Shown: in pieces, positions 53,701 to 61,243 of the stretch
Numbering within the stretch: the stretch's first letter is position 1
How the letters are laid out: each line of letters opens with the position of its first letter
NCBI RefSeq assembly: GCF_019049255.1
Contig: NZ_JAGMUJ010000130.1
Location: 1 to 64,000, forward strand
Direction of reading: 5' to 3'
From: Streptomyces sp. AC558_RSS880
GTDB lineage: Bacteria; Actinomycetota; Actinomycetes; Streptomycetales; Streptomycetaceae
Length of the DNA stretch: 64,000 nt
Notes under the pieces: model-generated
What the model saw: only the letters and a program-made list of their open reading frames with translations
The model's database searches: none
What the model was told of the DNA's origin: nothing
Made by a program: the position numbers and the translations under genes

Positions 53701-55779
53701 GACCGTGTCACCGGCGTGCAGGGCGCGCCCGCCGGTGGCACGGCCGCCGTCCGGCAGCGGGATCGAGGTCTCGCCGGCGTCACCGCTGCTGTACCAGTGC
53801 GGGAGCTTCTCGCCGCCCAGCGGGAACACCTCGGTCGGGCGGGCCGACCAGTAGCCGTACTGCTTGTTGTCCTGCCGCCACATCACCAGCAGTTCGCCGT
53901 CGGTGTAGCGGAACGACGGGCGCTGCCAGCGGTCCAGTTCGACGGGCAGCCGCAGGTCGTGTTCCAGCAGGACGTCCTGCGGTCCCACGACGATCGCCTT
54001 GTGCCTGCGGGAGAGGATCAGGGCCGGCCATGCCTCGTGGACGGCGAGGGTGTCCTCGCTGTCGCGCCGGGTCTCGGCGTCGAGGCGGCGCAGCGCCTCG
54101 TCGAGGGCGGGCCAGCCCAGTTCGTCCGGGATGCCGGCGCGCAGGGTGTTGCCGAGCAGCGGGGCGATGTCGAGTGCGGCGGCCCGGGCGACGGCCCCCG
54201 GGCTGATCCGTGCGGCGATCCCGCGGAACGGGCTCAGCCGCTCGAGCGCCGCGCGGGCGGCCGCCAGGCCGGCCGCGCCGTCCAGCTCGCCGGCGGCGTC
54301 GTCCAGCCACTCGCGGAGCACGTCGGCGAGCACGGGGTGGCCGGCGATTCCCTCCAGCAGCCCTCGGCCGGTGTGCCGGCGGTGCTGGTTGCCGACGGCG
54401 TCGTAGAGCATGCGGCGGCCGTGCCGGTCCGCCGCGACGGCCGTCAGGTCGCGCCGCCCGGGCCGGGTGTCCTTCAGCCACCGGCCGAGGTCGAGGTGGA
54501 CGTCCGTGTCGGCCCCGGGCGGGGCCAGCGGCACGTCCTGCGCCACGCACAGGTCCAGCAGGTCGAGGTCGGCGCCGGCGTGCCAGCGGCCGGTGAAGAG
54601 GTCGACGGGACGGCCCTGCTCGCGCAGGCGCGGAGCCATGCGCTCCACGAGCGCGAGGGTGGCGGGCGAGCGGTCGCTGACCGTGCCGCCGTGCTTGCGG
54701 TGCAGGGCCCAGCGGGTGAGCCAGTCCGCCGAGTCGACCGCCTCCACCGCCCCGTCCTCGGCCGTGAGCAGCCGGTCGGCGCCGGTTTCCGCGAGCAGTG
54801 CCAGCCAGAACTCGTCGTCCTGCGTCGAGCGGCCCAGCCCGGCCGGCATGATCTCCAGCAGCCGCCCCCGTACGGCGGGCTGCTGCTCGGCCAGGACGAC
54901 GAGGGTCGCCCGGTAGGTGTCCCAGAAGGACGCGGGGGCCCGGACCGCCGCGGGCGACGCGAGCAGGTCCGCGACCAGGGCGCACTCCTCGGTGACCCGG
55001 TCCAGGCCTGCGGCCTTGATCAGGGCGCGGGCGTCCTGGGGCAGCGACGCGTACGGCGGCATGCCGGCCGCGCAGCGTTCCACGGTCAGCTGCCGGAACT
55101 GGGCCCAGGCCTCGGCCGGGGTGAGCCGCGCCGCGAGGGCCTTCACGTGCTCCTTGAGCGCCTTGACCGTCAGTGCCCCGGCGAAGGCGAACTCCAGGAA
55201 CACGGCCCGCTGCCGCTCCTCGTCCACGGTCAGCGCGTGCACCCGCTCCGCGTCGCGGGCCTTGCCGAAGAACGCCGCCGCGTAGGTGGTGTTCTCGTGC
55301 TGGAGGAAGACGCGGGCGGCCTGCTCGTAGAAGGTGGGCAGGAAGTGCGGCACGGCCCGGCCGAGCCGCTCGCCGAGCGCCTCGAAGCCCTCCTTCGCGG
55401 TGCCGGGGCGGGACTTGGCCTGCCGGGCGAGCCGCTCGACGTCCTTGACCAGCGCCAGCGCGTGGTGCCCGTTCGCCGGGTCGTTGACCAGCGCCCACGC
55501 GGGGAAGCCGAGGGTCTCCCGGCGCACCTGCCCGACCTCGCGGGTCTCCGGCTCGCGGACCAGTCCGAGGAAGTCCAGGGCGAGGTCCTCCGCCTCGCCC
55601 AGCGTGCCCGGCACCAGCCGCACGACCTTCCGCTCGTCCAGCGCGGTGTGCGTGTACGTGCGGACGGTGAGGACGTCGGCGTCCTCCCGGTCGGTGGTGC
55701 CCGGGGGCAGTACGGCGCCGGCGTCGAGCAGCGCGGCGGAGGTGGTCTCGTCGTAGGTGAATCCGTCGTACGTCGTCAT
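50737..55779 (-). CDS. Giant unknown protein of the MoxR/VWA operon, 1680 aa
   Basis: A 1680-residue protein without signal peptide or membrane segments, so cytoplasmic. It begins MTTYDGFTYDETTSA and is mostly helical and Arg/Leu/Ala-rich in the first 800 residues (repeat-like, as in HEAT or TPR solenoids). A beta-rich middle carries WRQDNKQYGYWSARPTEVF and VVAHYHHRQVTLYTTDDT, and a helical C-terminal third ends YEELTTRATRKGRRR. I cannot name the family; proteins annotated as DNA-binding in similar loci are alike in size and place. Its ATG overlaps the upstream TGA and its own TGA overlaps the MoxR ATG, both as ATGA. A scaffold or client-recognition role is plausible. Confidence 0.75.
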   Translation of the reverse strand: MTTYDGFTYDETTSAALLDAGAVLPPGTTDREDADVLTVRTYTHTALDERKVVRLVPGTLGEAEDLALDFLGLVREPETREVGQVRRETLGFPAWALVNDPANGHHALALVKDVERLARQAKSRPGTAKEGFEALGERLGRAVPHFLPTFYEQAARVFLQHENTTYAAAFFGKARDAERVHALTVDEERQRAVFLEFAFAGALTVKALKEHVKALAARLTPAEAWAQFRQLTVERCAAGMPPYASLPQDARALIKAAGLDRVTEECALVADLLASPAAVRAPASFWDTYRATLVVLAEQQPAVRGRLLEIMPAGLGRSTQDDEFWLALLAETGADRLLTAEDGAVEAVDSADWLTRWALHRKHGGTVSDRSPATLALVERMAPRLREQGRPVDLFTGRWHAGADLDLLDLCVAQDVPLAPPGADTDVHLDLGRWLKDTRPGRRDLTAVAADRHGRRMLYDAVGNQHRRHTGRGLLEGIAGHPVLADVLREWLDDAAGELDGAAGLAAARAALERLSPFRGIAARISPGAVARAAALDIAPLLGNTLRAGIPDELGWPALDEALRRLDAETRRDSEDTLAVHEAWPALILSRRHKAIVVGPQDVLLEHDLRLPVELDRWQRPSFRYTDGELLVMWRQDNKQYGYWSARPTEVFPLGGEKLPHWYSSGDAGETSIPLPDGGRATGGRALHAGDTVLPPARRILGDGTSYWRQGRQGPRQVWLEYDPATGTHGRASLPAFLRSGIREGATLLQQDCAVLPLQPGLEHSPFGTDGTVLGRWVRTEGEGDEARTVVGTPDGRTVTLPTGRTPGVPVGALRLPGGVEPLVVAHYHHRQVTLYTTDDTTGVRELGRLAPLQRGGEFAAGTRLVPPVDFWHALRPRDESASALLRALSDEQAGELLRAGARALAERQAKVAAIRANAAPGDGNSAETTTGKPAVPSADEVLREIVSRSLPALTEPHVLTGVTSLVHAVLRLAESVAMFVAPPAERPRTEPRRVEGMFADYSPENGDDQTLREATAGLAVQHGWWSEQRWSVLRQIRAVNHVLSGKPADGKPLPGTARLTGPAGGWHSDEFTVPEIGAQWPSLLDVLRPLAYRAATPTLTEAHRTALLLLFEAITEGPLAAPGGALREVVLSEPRGKQERAGQVLRREGRTVVVLGCQNVDHRAGRVNWLALDHDPAGAFGAVAHFTLERETAHPPVFPADALTAVAGLVRDKGAAPWQPEAPAALAAATRDGLGPVQAALLLAGRPSQLTDEVIAATGLKPRQKQLGDALLGSLEPGDRLALIGALLPENPGDLWTAGPDTDAAGRVWAQRLDGVVRLPEDLAAELSPAGVPTDSVEEVLNPHRTPWISRTTVQRPDKDGNLVPDDPRALPGRYHLTRAVAALAGLAYSLPYGHPLRAALPGGLTALRRRVADPALLLDLDLEWTEKGTPTAAELRKAYGLPATGGADAHGLTHVGEALVLRPWYGDQEAVLVRTSALSTVDDPLFGLIEGIVGPGRRDGMHALRTILGDELARALAAGTDPGGPTGYAQDPTLSVPALVTEVAETHGLGEDAAALYLQLLALPDPTDRNRARWTGWKPARTKKARTELAATGLVVEAKRARAGRTLFLPCGWLDLKSPAQPVEVWKQGLYPVHDRSQAVPLIPVPELFRRAWDRVRAGDAPAYEELTTRATRKGRRR

Positions 55780-56630
55780 GCCGCACGCTCCTCGTCCTCG
55801 ATGTCGCGTCCGGCGTACAGCGCGGCCGCCATGCGCATGCCCTCCGACCAGGCCACCGGCCCGACCCGGCCGAGCTTCAGCACCCGGCCGGCCGGGTCGG
55901 TGAAGACCAGGGGGCCGGTCTCCGTCTCCTCGTAGCCGTCGTAGTCGCCGACCCACACCCGGGCCTCGACGGCGTGGCCGTCCTCCACCACGGAGCACAC
56001 GGCGTGGCCGCCGCGCACGCGGTAGCCCAGCTGGGTCGCGCGGCCGTGCAGGAACCGCAGTTCCTTGAAGGCGCCGCCCGCGTAGTCCTCGACGGAGGCG
56101 GCCTCGGCGTCGAGTGCCGCGGGCCGGTGCCACACCTCGCGGAACAGCTGCTGGGCGCGCTGTTCGACGCCGAGCTCGACGGCGAACTCCCGCAGCTCCT
56201 CCAGGTCGTCGAGGAGCACGGGGTGCGGCAGGCGGACCAGGCCGGGGGTGAGACGGACGGTGTCGCCGTCGAGGTCGACCAGGCCGAGGCCGCGCTCGGG
56301 ATCGGCGTCCCGCAGGAATCCGGCCACCGCGCCGTCCGTGCCCGTGACCACCACGTCGCGGAGGGCGGCCTGCCAGGCGGGGTCCGGCCACACCCGCGCC
56401 AGGACCGCGAACGGCACCGGCAGCGAGCGCACCATCCACCGCTCCACATCGGCCAGGCACTGCCGTTCGTGCCGCTCCAGCCACTCGGTGAGCTGACGCA
56501 GCCCCACCACCGCCGGATCGTCGGCGATCTTGGGCGGTACGGACTTCAGCCGCCGTCCGGCCGCGTTGCGGCACACCACCTTGCCGTCGTCGAGGGCGAC
56601 CTCGTAGTCGCCTGCCGACACCCACCCCAT
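55776..56630 (-). CDS. DUF4132 domain protein, first gene of MoxR/VWA operon
   Basis: A 284-residue protein resembling the DUF4132 domain found at the C-terminus of E. coli YehI. It has the block RRLKSVPPKIADDPAVVGLRQL...WL near residues 25-50, the hallmark VRLPHPVLLDDLEELREFAVELGVEQRAQQLFREVW near 125-160, and the DYAGGAFKELRFLHGRATQLGY region. There is no signal peptide. The ATG at 56630 (MGWVSAGDYEVALDDGK) was preferred over a longer start. It leads a five-gene operon and overlaps the giant gene as ATGA. The DUF assignment rests on pattern memory and should be tested by profile search. Confidence 0.65.
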   Translation of the reverse strand: MGWVSAGDYEVALDDGKVVCRNAAGRRLKSVPPKIADDPAVVGLRQLTEWLERHERQCLADVERWMVRSLPVPFAVLARVWPDPAWQAALRDVVVTGTDGAVAGFLRDADPERGLGLVDLDGDTVRLTPGLVRLPHPVLLDDLEELREFAVELGVEQRAQQLFREVWHRPAALDAEAASVEDYAGGAFKELRFLHGRATQLGYRVRGGHAVCSVVEDGHAVEARVWVGDYDGYEETETGPLVFTDPAGRVLKLGRVGPVAWSEGMRMAAALYAGRDIEDEERAA

Positions 56631-56932
56631 GCGTGCCTCCCGCACCCGCAGTGATCAAGTGACGGGAACTGTAGGGCAGGGCTCTGACAACGGGTCCCGG
56701 GGGCCTCGTCCCGGGACGGGCACCGCCGTGGCGCGGGGCGGTGGAGCGGGCGCTCGGCGGGTGGGACGCCCCGCGGAGCCCGACCGGCCCGGCACCGGTG
56801 GTCCCGCGCGGGCCGCCGTCGGCGGGGCGGGGCCATCAGGGTGGTCGCAGGCCGTGTCGGGCGGCCGTCCCGGGGCCGGCTGGCCATCCTGGGTCGGTAG
56901 CGCGGCCCCTTCCGAACGACAAGGAGCACGGC
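56631..56932. other. Divergent intergenic region with hairpin
   Basis: These 302 bases hold the promoter of the MoxR/VWA operon and that of the small charged protein. GTCCCGGG (56694-56701) pairs with CCCGGGAC (56710-56717), a hairpin about 64 bases upstream of the operon start. No gene is seen. Confidence 0.5.
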
Positions 56933-57145
56933 ATGCCCACGGACCCGGTCGGACGATTCCTCACGGCCTTGGACCCTCACCACCGGGAGGCCGTCAGCGG
57001 CAGACCGCGCGAGGAACAGGAACGGCTGGCGGCGGCCTGGGAACGGGAGCTGGAGTCCGACACCGAGCTCGACTCCCTCGACGAGCTGTCCCCGTCGGCG
57101 GCGGAGGCCGAGGCGGCCCGCCGCGTCCTGGACCGCGAGCGCTAG
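56933..57145 (+). CDS. Small charged protein, 70 aa
   Basis: A 70-residue soluble, strongly acidic protein with a clear AAGGAG ribosome site before the ATG at 56933. It is almost all helix-forming (FLTALDPHHREAV, REEQERLAAAWERELESD and SAAEAEAARRVLDRER). No family is recognised; such proteins are common and uncharacterised in Streptomyces. It is convergent with the DUF4396 gene, whose stop is 12 bases beyond its own. Confidence 0.6.
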   Translation: MPTDPVGRFLTALDPHHREAVSGRPREEQERLAAAWERELESDTELDSLDELSPSAAEAEAARRVLDRER

Positions 57146-57156
57146 GTGCTCCGGGA

Positions 57157-57630
57157 TCAGTGATGGGCGTGGACGACGGCGTGGCCCTTGCCGCGGCCGA
57201 TCATCCACTTGTTCACCGGCGTGGTGACCACGAACGCCACGGCGAAGCCGCCGAGCAGCGCCGACCAGAACAGCCCGTCCGACAGGTGCGCGTCCATCGC
57301 GCCCGGCGTCAGGGCGATGATCGCGTTGTCGACCAGTTCCATCACCGCGATGGAGACCGTGTCGGCGGCCAGCGCCACCTTGACCGCGGTCCTCAGGGAC
57401 AGGCCCGCGCGCATCACCGCGAAGAGGGTGAAGAAGTAGCCGAAGACGAAGGCGAGGAAGATCGCGAGGATCATGGTCGGTACGTTGCCCCACAGCAGGG
57501 CCGTGCCGATGACCATGCCGAGGATCTCGCCGATGGCGCACCCGGTCAGGCAGTGCAGCGTCGCTTTCGCCGCCGTCGCCCAGGAGGCGTGCCCGTGCCC
57601 GGTGGCGGTGTGATGCGTGCCGTGATCCAT
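57157..57630 (-). CDS. DUF4396 membrane protein, probably copper-regulated
   Basis: A 157-residue protein. The N-terminus is His-rich (MDHGTHHTATGHGH), a likely metal-binding tail. The DUF4396 signature LHCLTGCAIGEILGMVIGTAL, with a Cys-x4-Cys pair in a helix, follows, then three more helices with ADTVSIAVMELVDNA and VTTPVNKWMIGRGKGH. About four membrane segments are expected. The function is unknown, but a CsoR-type box lies just upstream (57687-57707), so copper handling is likely. The ATG at 57630 (GGGGAC upstream) was chosen; an ATG at 57645 adds five residues. Confidence 0.8.
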   Translation of the reverse strand: MDHGTHHTATGHGHASWATAAKATLHCLTGCAIGEILGMVIGTALLWGNVPTMILAIFLAFVFGYFFTLFAVMRAGLSLRTAVKVALAADTVSIAVMELVDNAIIALTPGAMDAHLSDGLFWSALLGGFAVAFVVTTPVNKWMIGRGKGHAVVHAHH

Positions 57631-57686
57631 GATCTTCGTCCCCATTCGGCGTCTCGGGTGACCGGTGTCGGCCCACCGAGAGCAAC

Positions 57687-57707
57687 ATATACCCCCCAGG
57701 GGTATAT
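57687..57707. promoter_or_regulatory. CsoR-type copper operator
   Basis: ATATACCCC (57687-57695) and GGGGTATAT (57699-57707) are perfect inverted arms around CCA, 57 bp before the DUF4396 start. It closely matches the TACCC...GGGTA boxes bound by the copper repressor CsoR in actinobacteria. The regulator gene itself is not in the window. Confidence 0.8.
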
Positions 57708-57746
57708 TCCCAGGGTTCCGGGGTGGCGCGAACGGCCTCATTCCCC

Positions 57747-58598
57747 CTACGGGCCGGAGGTGTCGCGCCGGACGGCGAGGATCGCCCGGTCGTCCGCCGG
57801 GGGGCCGTCGGCCCACCGCTTCACATCGGCCAGCACCGCGCCGGCCGCGGTGTGCGCGGCGGGGAAGGGGGCCAGACGCGGCAGGTGCCGCTGGGGGTCG
57901 TAGAAGTCGCCGGTGCGGTTGCGGGCCTCGGTGACACCGTCCGTGACCATGATCAGAACCGAGCCCCGCTCGAAGGCCACCTCGGTGACGGCCGGGCGGC
58001 CGCGGTACAGGTGCCCCAGGCCGAGGGGCAGCCCCGGCTCCGTGTCGCCCACCGTGCCCGTGTCGATGCCGCGGACCAGGTAGGGAGGGGGGTGTCCGAG
58101 ATTGAGCAGGCGCATCGCGTGGGTGTCCGCGGGGAACTCGAGCAGGAGCGCCGTGGCGAAGACGGTCTCGAGCACGTCGGCCTCGCGGCCGGGCGCCTCA
58201 CGCTCCAGAGCGGTGTCCAGTCGCCGGGCGAGGGCGGCGAGGTCGGGAGCCCGTTCCGCCGCCTCCCGGAACGCGCCCAGGAGGACGGACACGGTGGAGA
58301 CGGCGTCCAGGCCCTTGCCGCGGACGTCGCCGAGCAGTACGCGCGTCCCGAAGCGGGTGACCCGGACCGCGTACAGGTCCCCGCCCAGCCGCGCCTCGCC
58401 GTGGGCTGCCTCGTAGCGGGCCGCCAGTTCGAGATCGCCGATACGTCGCGGCGGGGACGGGAGCAGCGTCCGCTGGACCCTCTCGACCACGGCGCGGGCC
58501 GCCTCCAGCCGGTCCGTCTGCCGTGCGAGACGCCGTCTGGCGTAGAGCGCCACCGCTCCCGCCGGCACCATGTCGAAGATCCGCTCCGCGTCGCTCAT
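57747..58598 (-). CDS. SpoIIE-type PP2C serine phosphatase
   Basis: A 283-residue stand-alone phosphatase. Residues 45-280 hold the PP2C/SpoIIE fold: VQRTLLPSPPRRIGDLELAARYEAA, GEARLGGDLYAV, LLGDVRGKGLDAVSTVSVLLGAFREAA, NLGHPPPYLV and LIMVTDGVTEARN. The three Asp-containing metal motifs are present. Unlike the gene at 18394 it has no PAS or GAF sensor, only a short helix at the start. The target should be a phosphorylated anti-anti-sigma protein, but none is encoded nearby. The ATG at 58598 was chosen. Confidence 0.86.
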   Translation of the reverse strand: MSDAERIFDMVPAGAVALYARRRLARQTDRLEAARAVVERVQRTLLPSPPRRIGDLELAARYEAAHGEARLGGDLYAVRVTRFGTRVLLGDVRGKGLDAVSTVSVLLGAFREAAERAPDLAALARRLDTALEREAPGREADVLETVFATALLLEFPADTHAMRLLNLGHPPPYLVRGIDTGTVGDTEPGLPLGLGHLYRGRPAVTEVAFERGSVLIMVTDGVTEARNRTGDFYDPQRHLPRLAPFPAAHTAAGAVLADVKRWADGPPADDRAILAVRRDTSGP

Positions 58599-58873
58599 GC
58601 GTGAGGTCCTACTCCGTGTGATGGCGGGCAGTGCGGGGCACTGTCCGCCGGACGGTGAGGTGGGTCGCCACCACATGCTTCGGCCACGGCCGGTACTCCA
58701 GGAAGGGGTTGTCTGTTTCCCAGCTCCACAGGAAACGGGAAACCCCTCTTGACGTGCGCCGTTCCGGGCGCGGCGACGACGCGCGGCACATACTTCGGGT
58801 ATGCGTTCGATCACACGGTGATACATCCGGAGCGGTCCGCCGTGCGGACACCGGCGGAAGGACGGGGGTGACG

Positions 58874-59119
58874 ATGACCGGCTGGGACGTCCCGGGCCGG
58901 GCCCCGAAGGCGACGCTCCGCGGGCACACCGGGCGGGTCCAGGACGCCGTGTTCGACGGCGACGACACCCTGCACACGGTCAGCCGGGACGGCACCTGGC
59001 GTACCTGGGGCCTGGACCCGCACCGGGTGGCGGCACATGTCTGCGGGCGGATCCCGCCGCCGGCCCGGGCGTACTGGGAACGCATCGCTCCCGGCACGCC
59101 GTACCGCGACGGCTGCTGA
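58874..59119 (+). pseudogene. WD40-repeat protein C-terminal remnant
   Basis: An 81-residue frame containing one WD40 blade (LRGHTGRVQDAVFDGDDTLHTVSRDGTWRTWGLD) followed by the typical end of Streptomyces WD40 proteins: RVAAHVCGRIPP, then YWERIAPGTPYR. A propeller needs several blades, so this is either a trimmed relic or a tiny binding unit. An ATG at 58874 with GGGGGTGACG upstream could still be used. The upstream HTH or kinase part normally present is missing. Confidence 0.6.
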
Positions 59120-59191
59120 CGTCAGGTTGTTCGGGCGGGAGCAGACCGGCGGGGTCGGTCGCGTCCGACGGACCCCGCCGTACAGCCGGGC

Positions 59192-60187
59192 TCAGTTGCC
59201 CACGCCGAGGGAGGCCATGAACGCGGCCGGGTAGCGGTCGCCGCGGGCCGCGCCCGGCGGCACCGCCTTCTCGATCTCGGCGAGGTCGTCCGCGGTGAGG
59301 GCGAGGTCCAGCGCGGGCAGCGCCTCGGTCAGCCGCTCGCGGGTGCGGGGGCCGACCAGCGGCACGATGTCCTCGCCCTGTGCGGCGACCCAGGCGATGG
59401 CCAGCTGGGCGACGGTGCACCCCTTCGCGGCGGCGACCTTGCGCAGGGCCTCCACGAGAGCGAGGTTGTGTTCCACGTTGCCGCTGGAGAACCGGGGGCT
59501 GAGCGCCCTGTGGTCGCCGGTGCCGGCGCCCCGGCCGGCGGTCCAGTGCCCGGAGATGAGGCCGCGGCCGAGGACGCCGTACGCGGTCAGGCCGATGCCG
59601 AGCTCCCGCAGCGTGGGCAGGACCTCCGCCTCGACCGCGCGGGAGATCAGCGAGTACTCGATCTGCAGGTCGGTGACGGGGTGCACGGCGTGCGCCCGGC
59701 GGATCGTCGCCGCGTCGACCTCCGAGAGGCCGAGATGCCGTACGTACCCGGCGTCGATCAGCTCCTTGATCGCGCCCACGGTCTCCTCGATCGGCACCGC
59801 CGGGTCCAGCCGCGCGGGACGGTAGATGTCGATGTGGTCGGTGCCCAGCCGGGTCAGCGAGTAGGCGAGGAAGTTCTTCACCGCCTCGGGACGGCCGTCG
59901 TACCCGCCCATGGCCGGGGTCGGTCCGCTCAGCATGCCGAACTTGACGCTCAGCCGGTAGCCGTCCCGGTCGCGGCCGCGCAGGGCCTCGGCGAGCAGCA
60001 GTTCGTTGTGGCCCATGGCGTAGAAGTCGCCCGTGTCGATCAGCGTGACACCGGCCTCCAGCGCGGCGTGCACGGTGGCGATGCTCTCCGTGCGGTCGGC
60101 CGCGCCGTAGGCACCCGACATGCTCATCGCGCCCAGGCCCAGCGCGGAGACGGTCGGACCATTGCTGCCCAGAGTGCGTGTCTGCAT
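59192..60187 (-). CDS. Aldo/keto reductase
   Basis: A 331-residue NADPH-dependent reductase. It has the N-terminal SALGLGAMSMSGAYG, catalytic Asp/Tyr in LIDTGDFYAMGHNE, Lys in LSVKFG, and the segment IDIYRPARLDPAVPIEETVGAIKELIDAGYVRHLGLSEVD. The usual catalytic His at the end of strand 4 is replaced by Pro/Ala in YRPAR, a variation I have seen in this subgroup. The C-terminus has AIAWVAAQGEDIVPLVGPRTRE. Start is the ATG at 60187 with AGGAGAAC upstream. It is divergent from the XRE regulator 127 bp away, its likely controller. Confidence 0.87.
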   Translation of the reverse strand: MQTRTLGSNGPTVSALGLGAMSMSGAYGAADRTESIATVHAALEAGVTLIDTGDFYAMGHNELLLAEALRGRDRDGYRLSVKFGMLSGPTPAMGGYDGRPEAVKNFLAYSLTRLGTDHIDIYRPARLDPAVPIEETVGAIKELIDAGYVRHLGLSEVDAATIRRAHAVHPVTDLQIEYSLISRAVEAEVLPTLRELGIGLTAYGVLGRGLISGHWTAGRGAGTGDHRALSPRFSSGNVEHNLALVEALRKVAAAKGCTVAQLAIAWVAAQGEDIVPLVGPRTRERLTEALPALDLALTADDLAEIEKAVPPGAARGDRYPAAFMASLGVGN

Positions 60188-60243
60188 CGTGTTCTCCTTC
60201 GTGGTCGATCCGTCACCCACCTTGCGCCGGTGCCGGTGCCACC

Positions 60244-60288
60244 GGGAGCGGAGCGTTCATCATGGGAGAGCCGCTCCCTGGATCGGCG
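60244..60288. promoter_or_regulatory. Candidate operator between aldo/keto reductase and XRE genes
   Basis: GGGAGCGG (60244-60251) and CCGCTCCC (60271-60278) are perfect inverted arms 19 bases apart. The nonamer GGATCGGCG follows at 60280-60288 and also occurs at 2378-2386 in the other regulator/oxidoreductase gap. Confidence 0.4.
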
Positions 60289-60314
60289 GGTACGCCGCGA
60301 GGGACCATGAGGTC

Positions 60315-61163
60315 ATGCAACGTGAGGAACTCGCCGACTTCCTGCGCCGCCGCCGCGAGGCGATCCGCCCGGCCGACGTCGGCATCACCGACGGGCCCCG
60401 CCGCCGCACCGCCGGTCTGCGCCGGGAGGAGGTCGCGATGCTGGCGGGCATGTCGGTCGACTACGTCGTACGCCTCGAACAGGGCCGCAGCAGTCAGCCC
60501 TCGACGCAGCTGCTCGTCGCGCTGGCCCGTGCGCTGCGCCTGTCCGACGACGAGCGCGACCACCTGTTCCATCTGGCCGGTCACCGGCCCCCGCCCGCCG
60601 ACGGGGTGGCCCGCCTGGCCCGGGCGGGTCTGGTGCGCATGCTCGACCTGCTCGGCGACACGCCGGCCCTGGTGATGTCCGACCTGGGGGAAGTGCTGGC
60701 GCAGAACCGGGCGTCCGTTCTGCTGACGGGCGACCTCACCGGCTTCTCCGGCGACCGCCGCTACATCGTCTACCGCTGGTTCACCGAACCGGCCGCGCGC
60801 GCCGTCGGCCCGGCCGAGGAAGAGGAGTACTACTCCCGTCAGCTCGTGGCCGATCTGCGCGCGGTCGCCGGGCGCCGGGCCGGCGACCCCACGGTCACCG
60901 GACTCGTCGAACGGCTGCGGGCCGCGAGCGAGCGCTTCCGCCGACTCTGGGCGGAGCACGAGGTGGCGGTCCGGCGCGCCGACCGCAAGACGTTCCTGCA
61001 CCCGCGGGTGGGCCGCCTGCTGATGGACTGCGAGACCCTGGTCACCCCCGATCAGCGACAGCAACTGCTGGTGCTCACACCGGCGGACGCCGAGACCCGC
61101 GAGCGGCTGGAGCTGCTGCGCGTACTCGGCAGCGAGGAGTTCCCCACGGGCACGCCCCGCTGA
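60315..61163 (+). CDS. XRE regulator with MmyB-type ligand domain, second copy
   Basis: A 282-residue regulator with the same length and architecture as the one at 2427. The XRE helix-turn-helix is LRREEVAMLAGMSVDYVVRLEQGRSSQPSTQLLVALARALRL, and the MmyB-like domain is TPALVMSDLGEVLAQNRAS, YRWFTEP, LWAEHEVAVRRADRKTFLHPRVG. The N-terminus (ELADFLRRRREAIRP) parallels that of its paralogue. Its target is probably the divergent aldo/keto reductase. The ATG at 60315 was chosen. Downstream lies only a pseudogene. Confidence 0.88.
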   Translation: MQREELADFLRRRREAIRPADVGITDGPRRRTAGLRREEVAMLAGMSVDYVVRLEQGRSSQPSTQLLVALARALRLSDDERDHLFHLAGHRPPPADGVARLARAGLVRMLDLLGDTPALVMSDLGEVLAQNRASVLLTGDLTGFSGDRRYIVYRWFTEPAARAVGPAEEEEYYSRQLVADLRAVAGRRAGDPTVTGLVERLRAASERFRRLWAEHEVAVRRADRKTFLHPRVGRLLMDCETLVTPDQRQQLLVLTPADAETRERLELLRVLGSEEFPTGTPR

Positions 61164-61243
61164 AGCGGCCGGCACACCCCCCGGCCCGGGGCACGGAACA
61201 ACACGGTTGGGGCCCGCCGCGGTCGCCGGGGAGGACGCCGCGC

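Noticed and set aside
52195-55935. Plus-strand open frame of 1246 codons
   Set aside because: It is antisense to the 1680-residue gene, Gly/Arg/Val-rich and without any recognisable motif.
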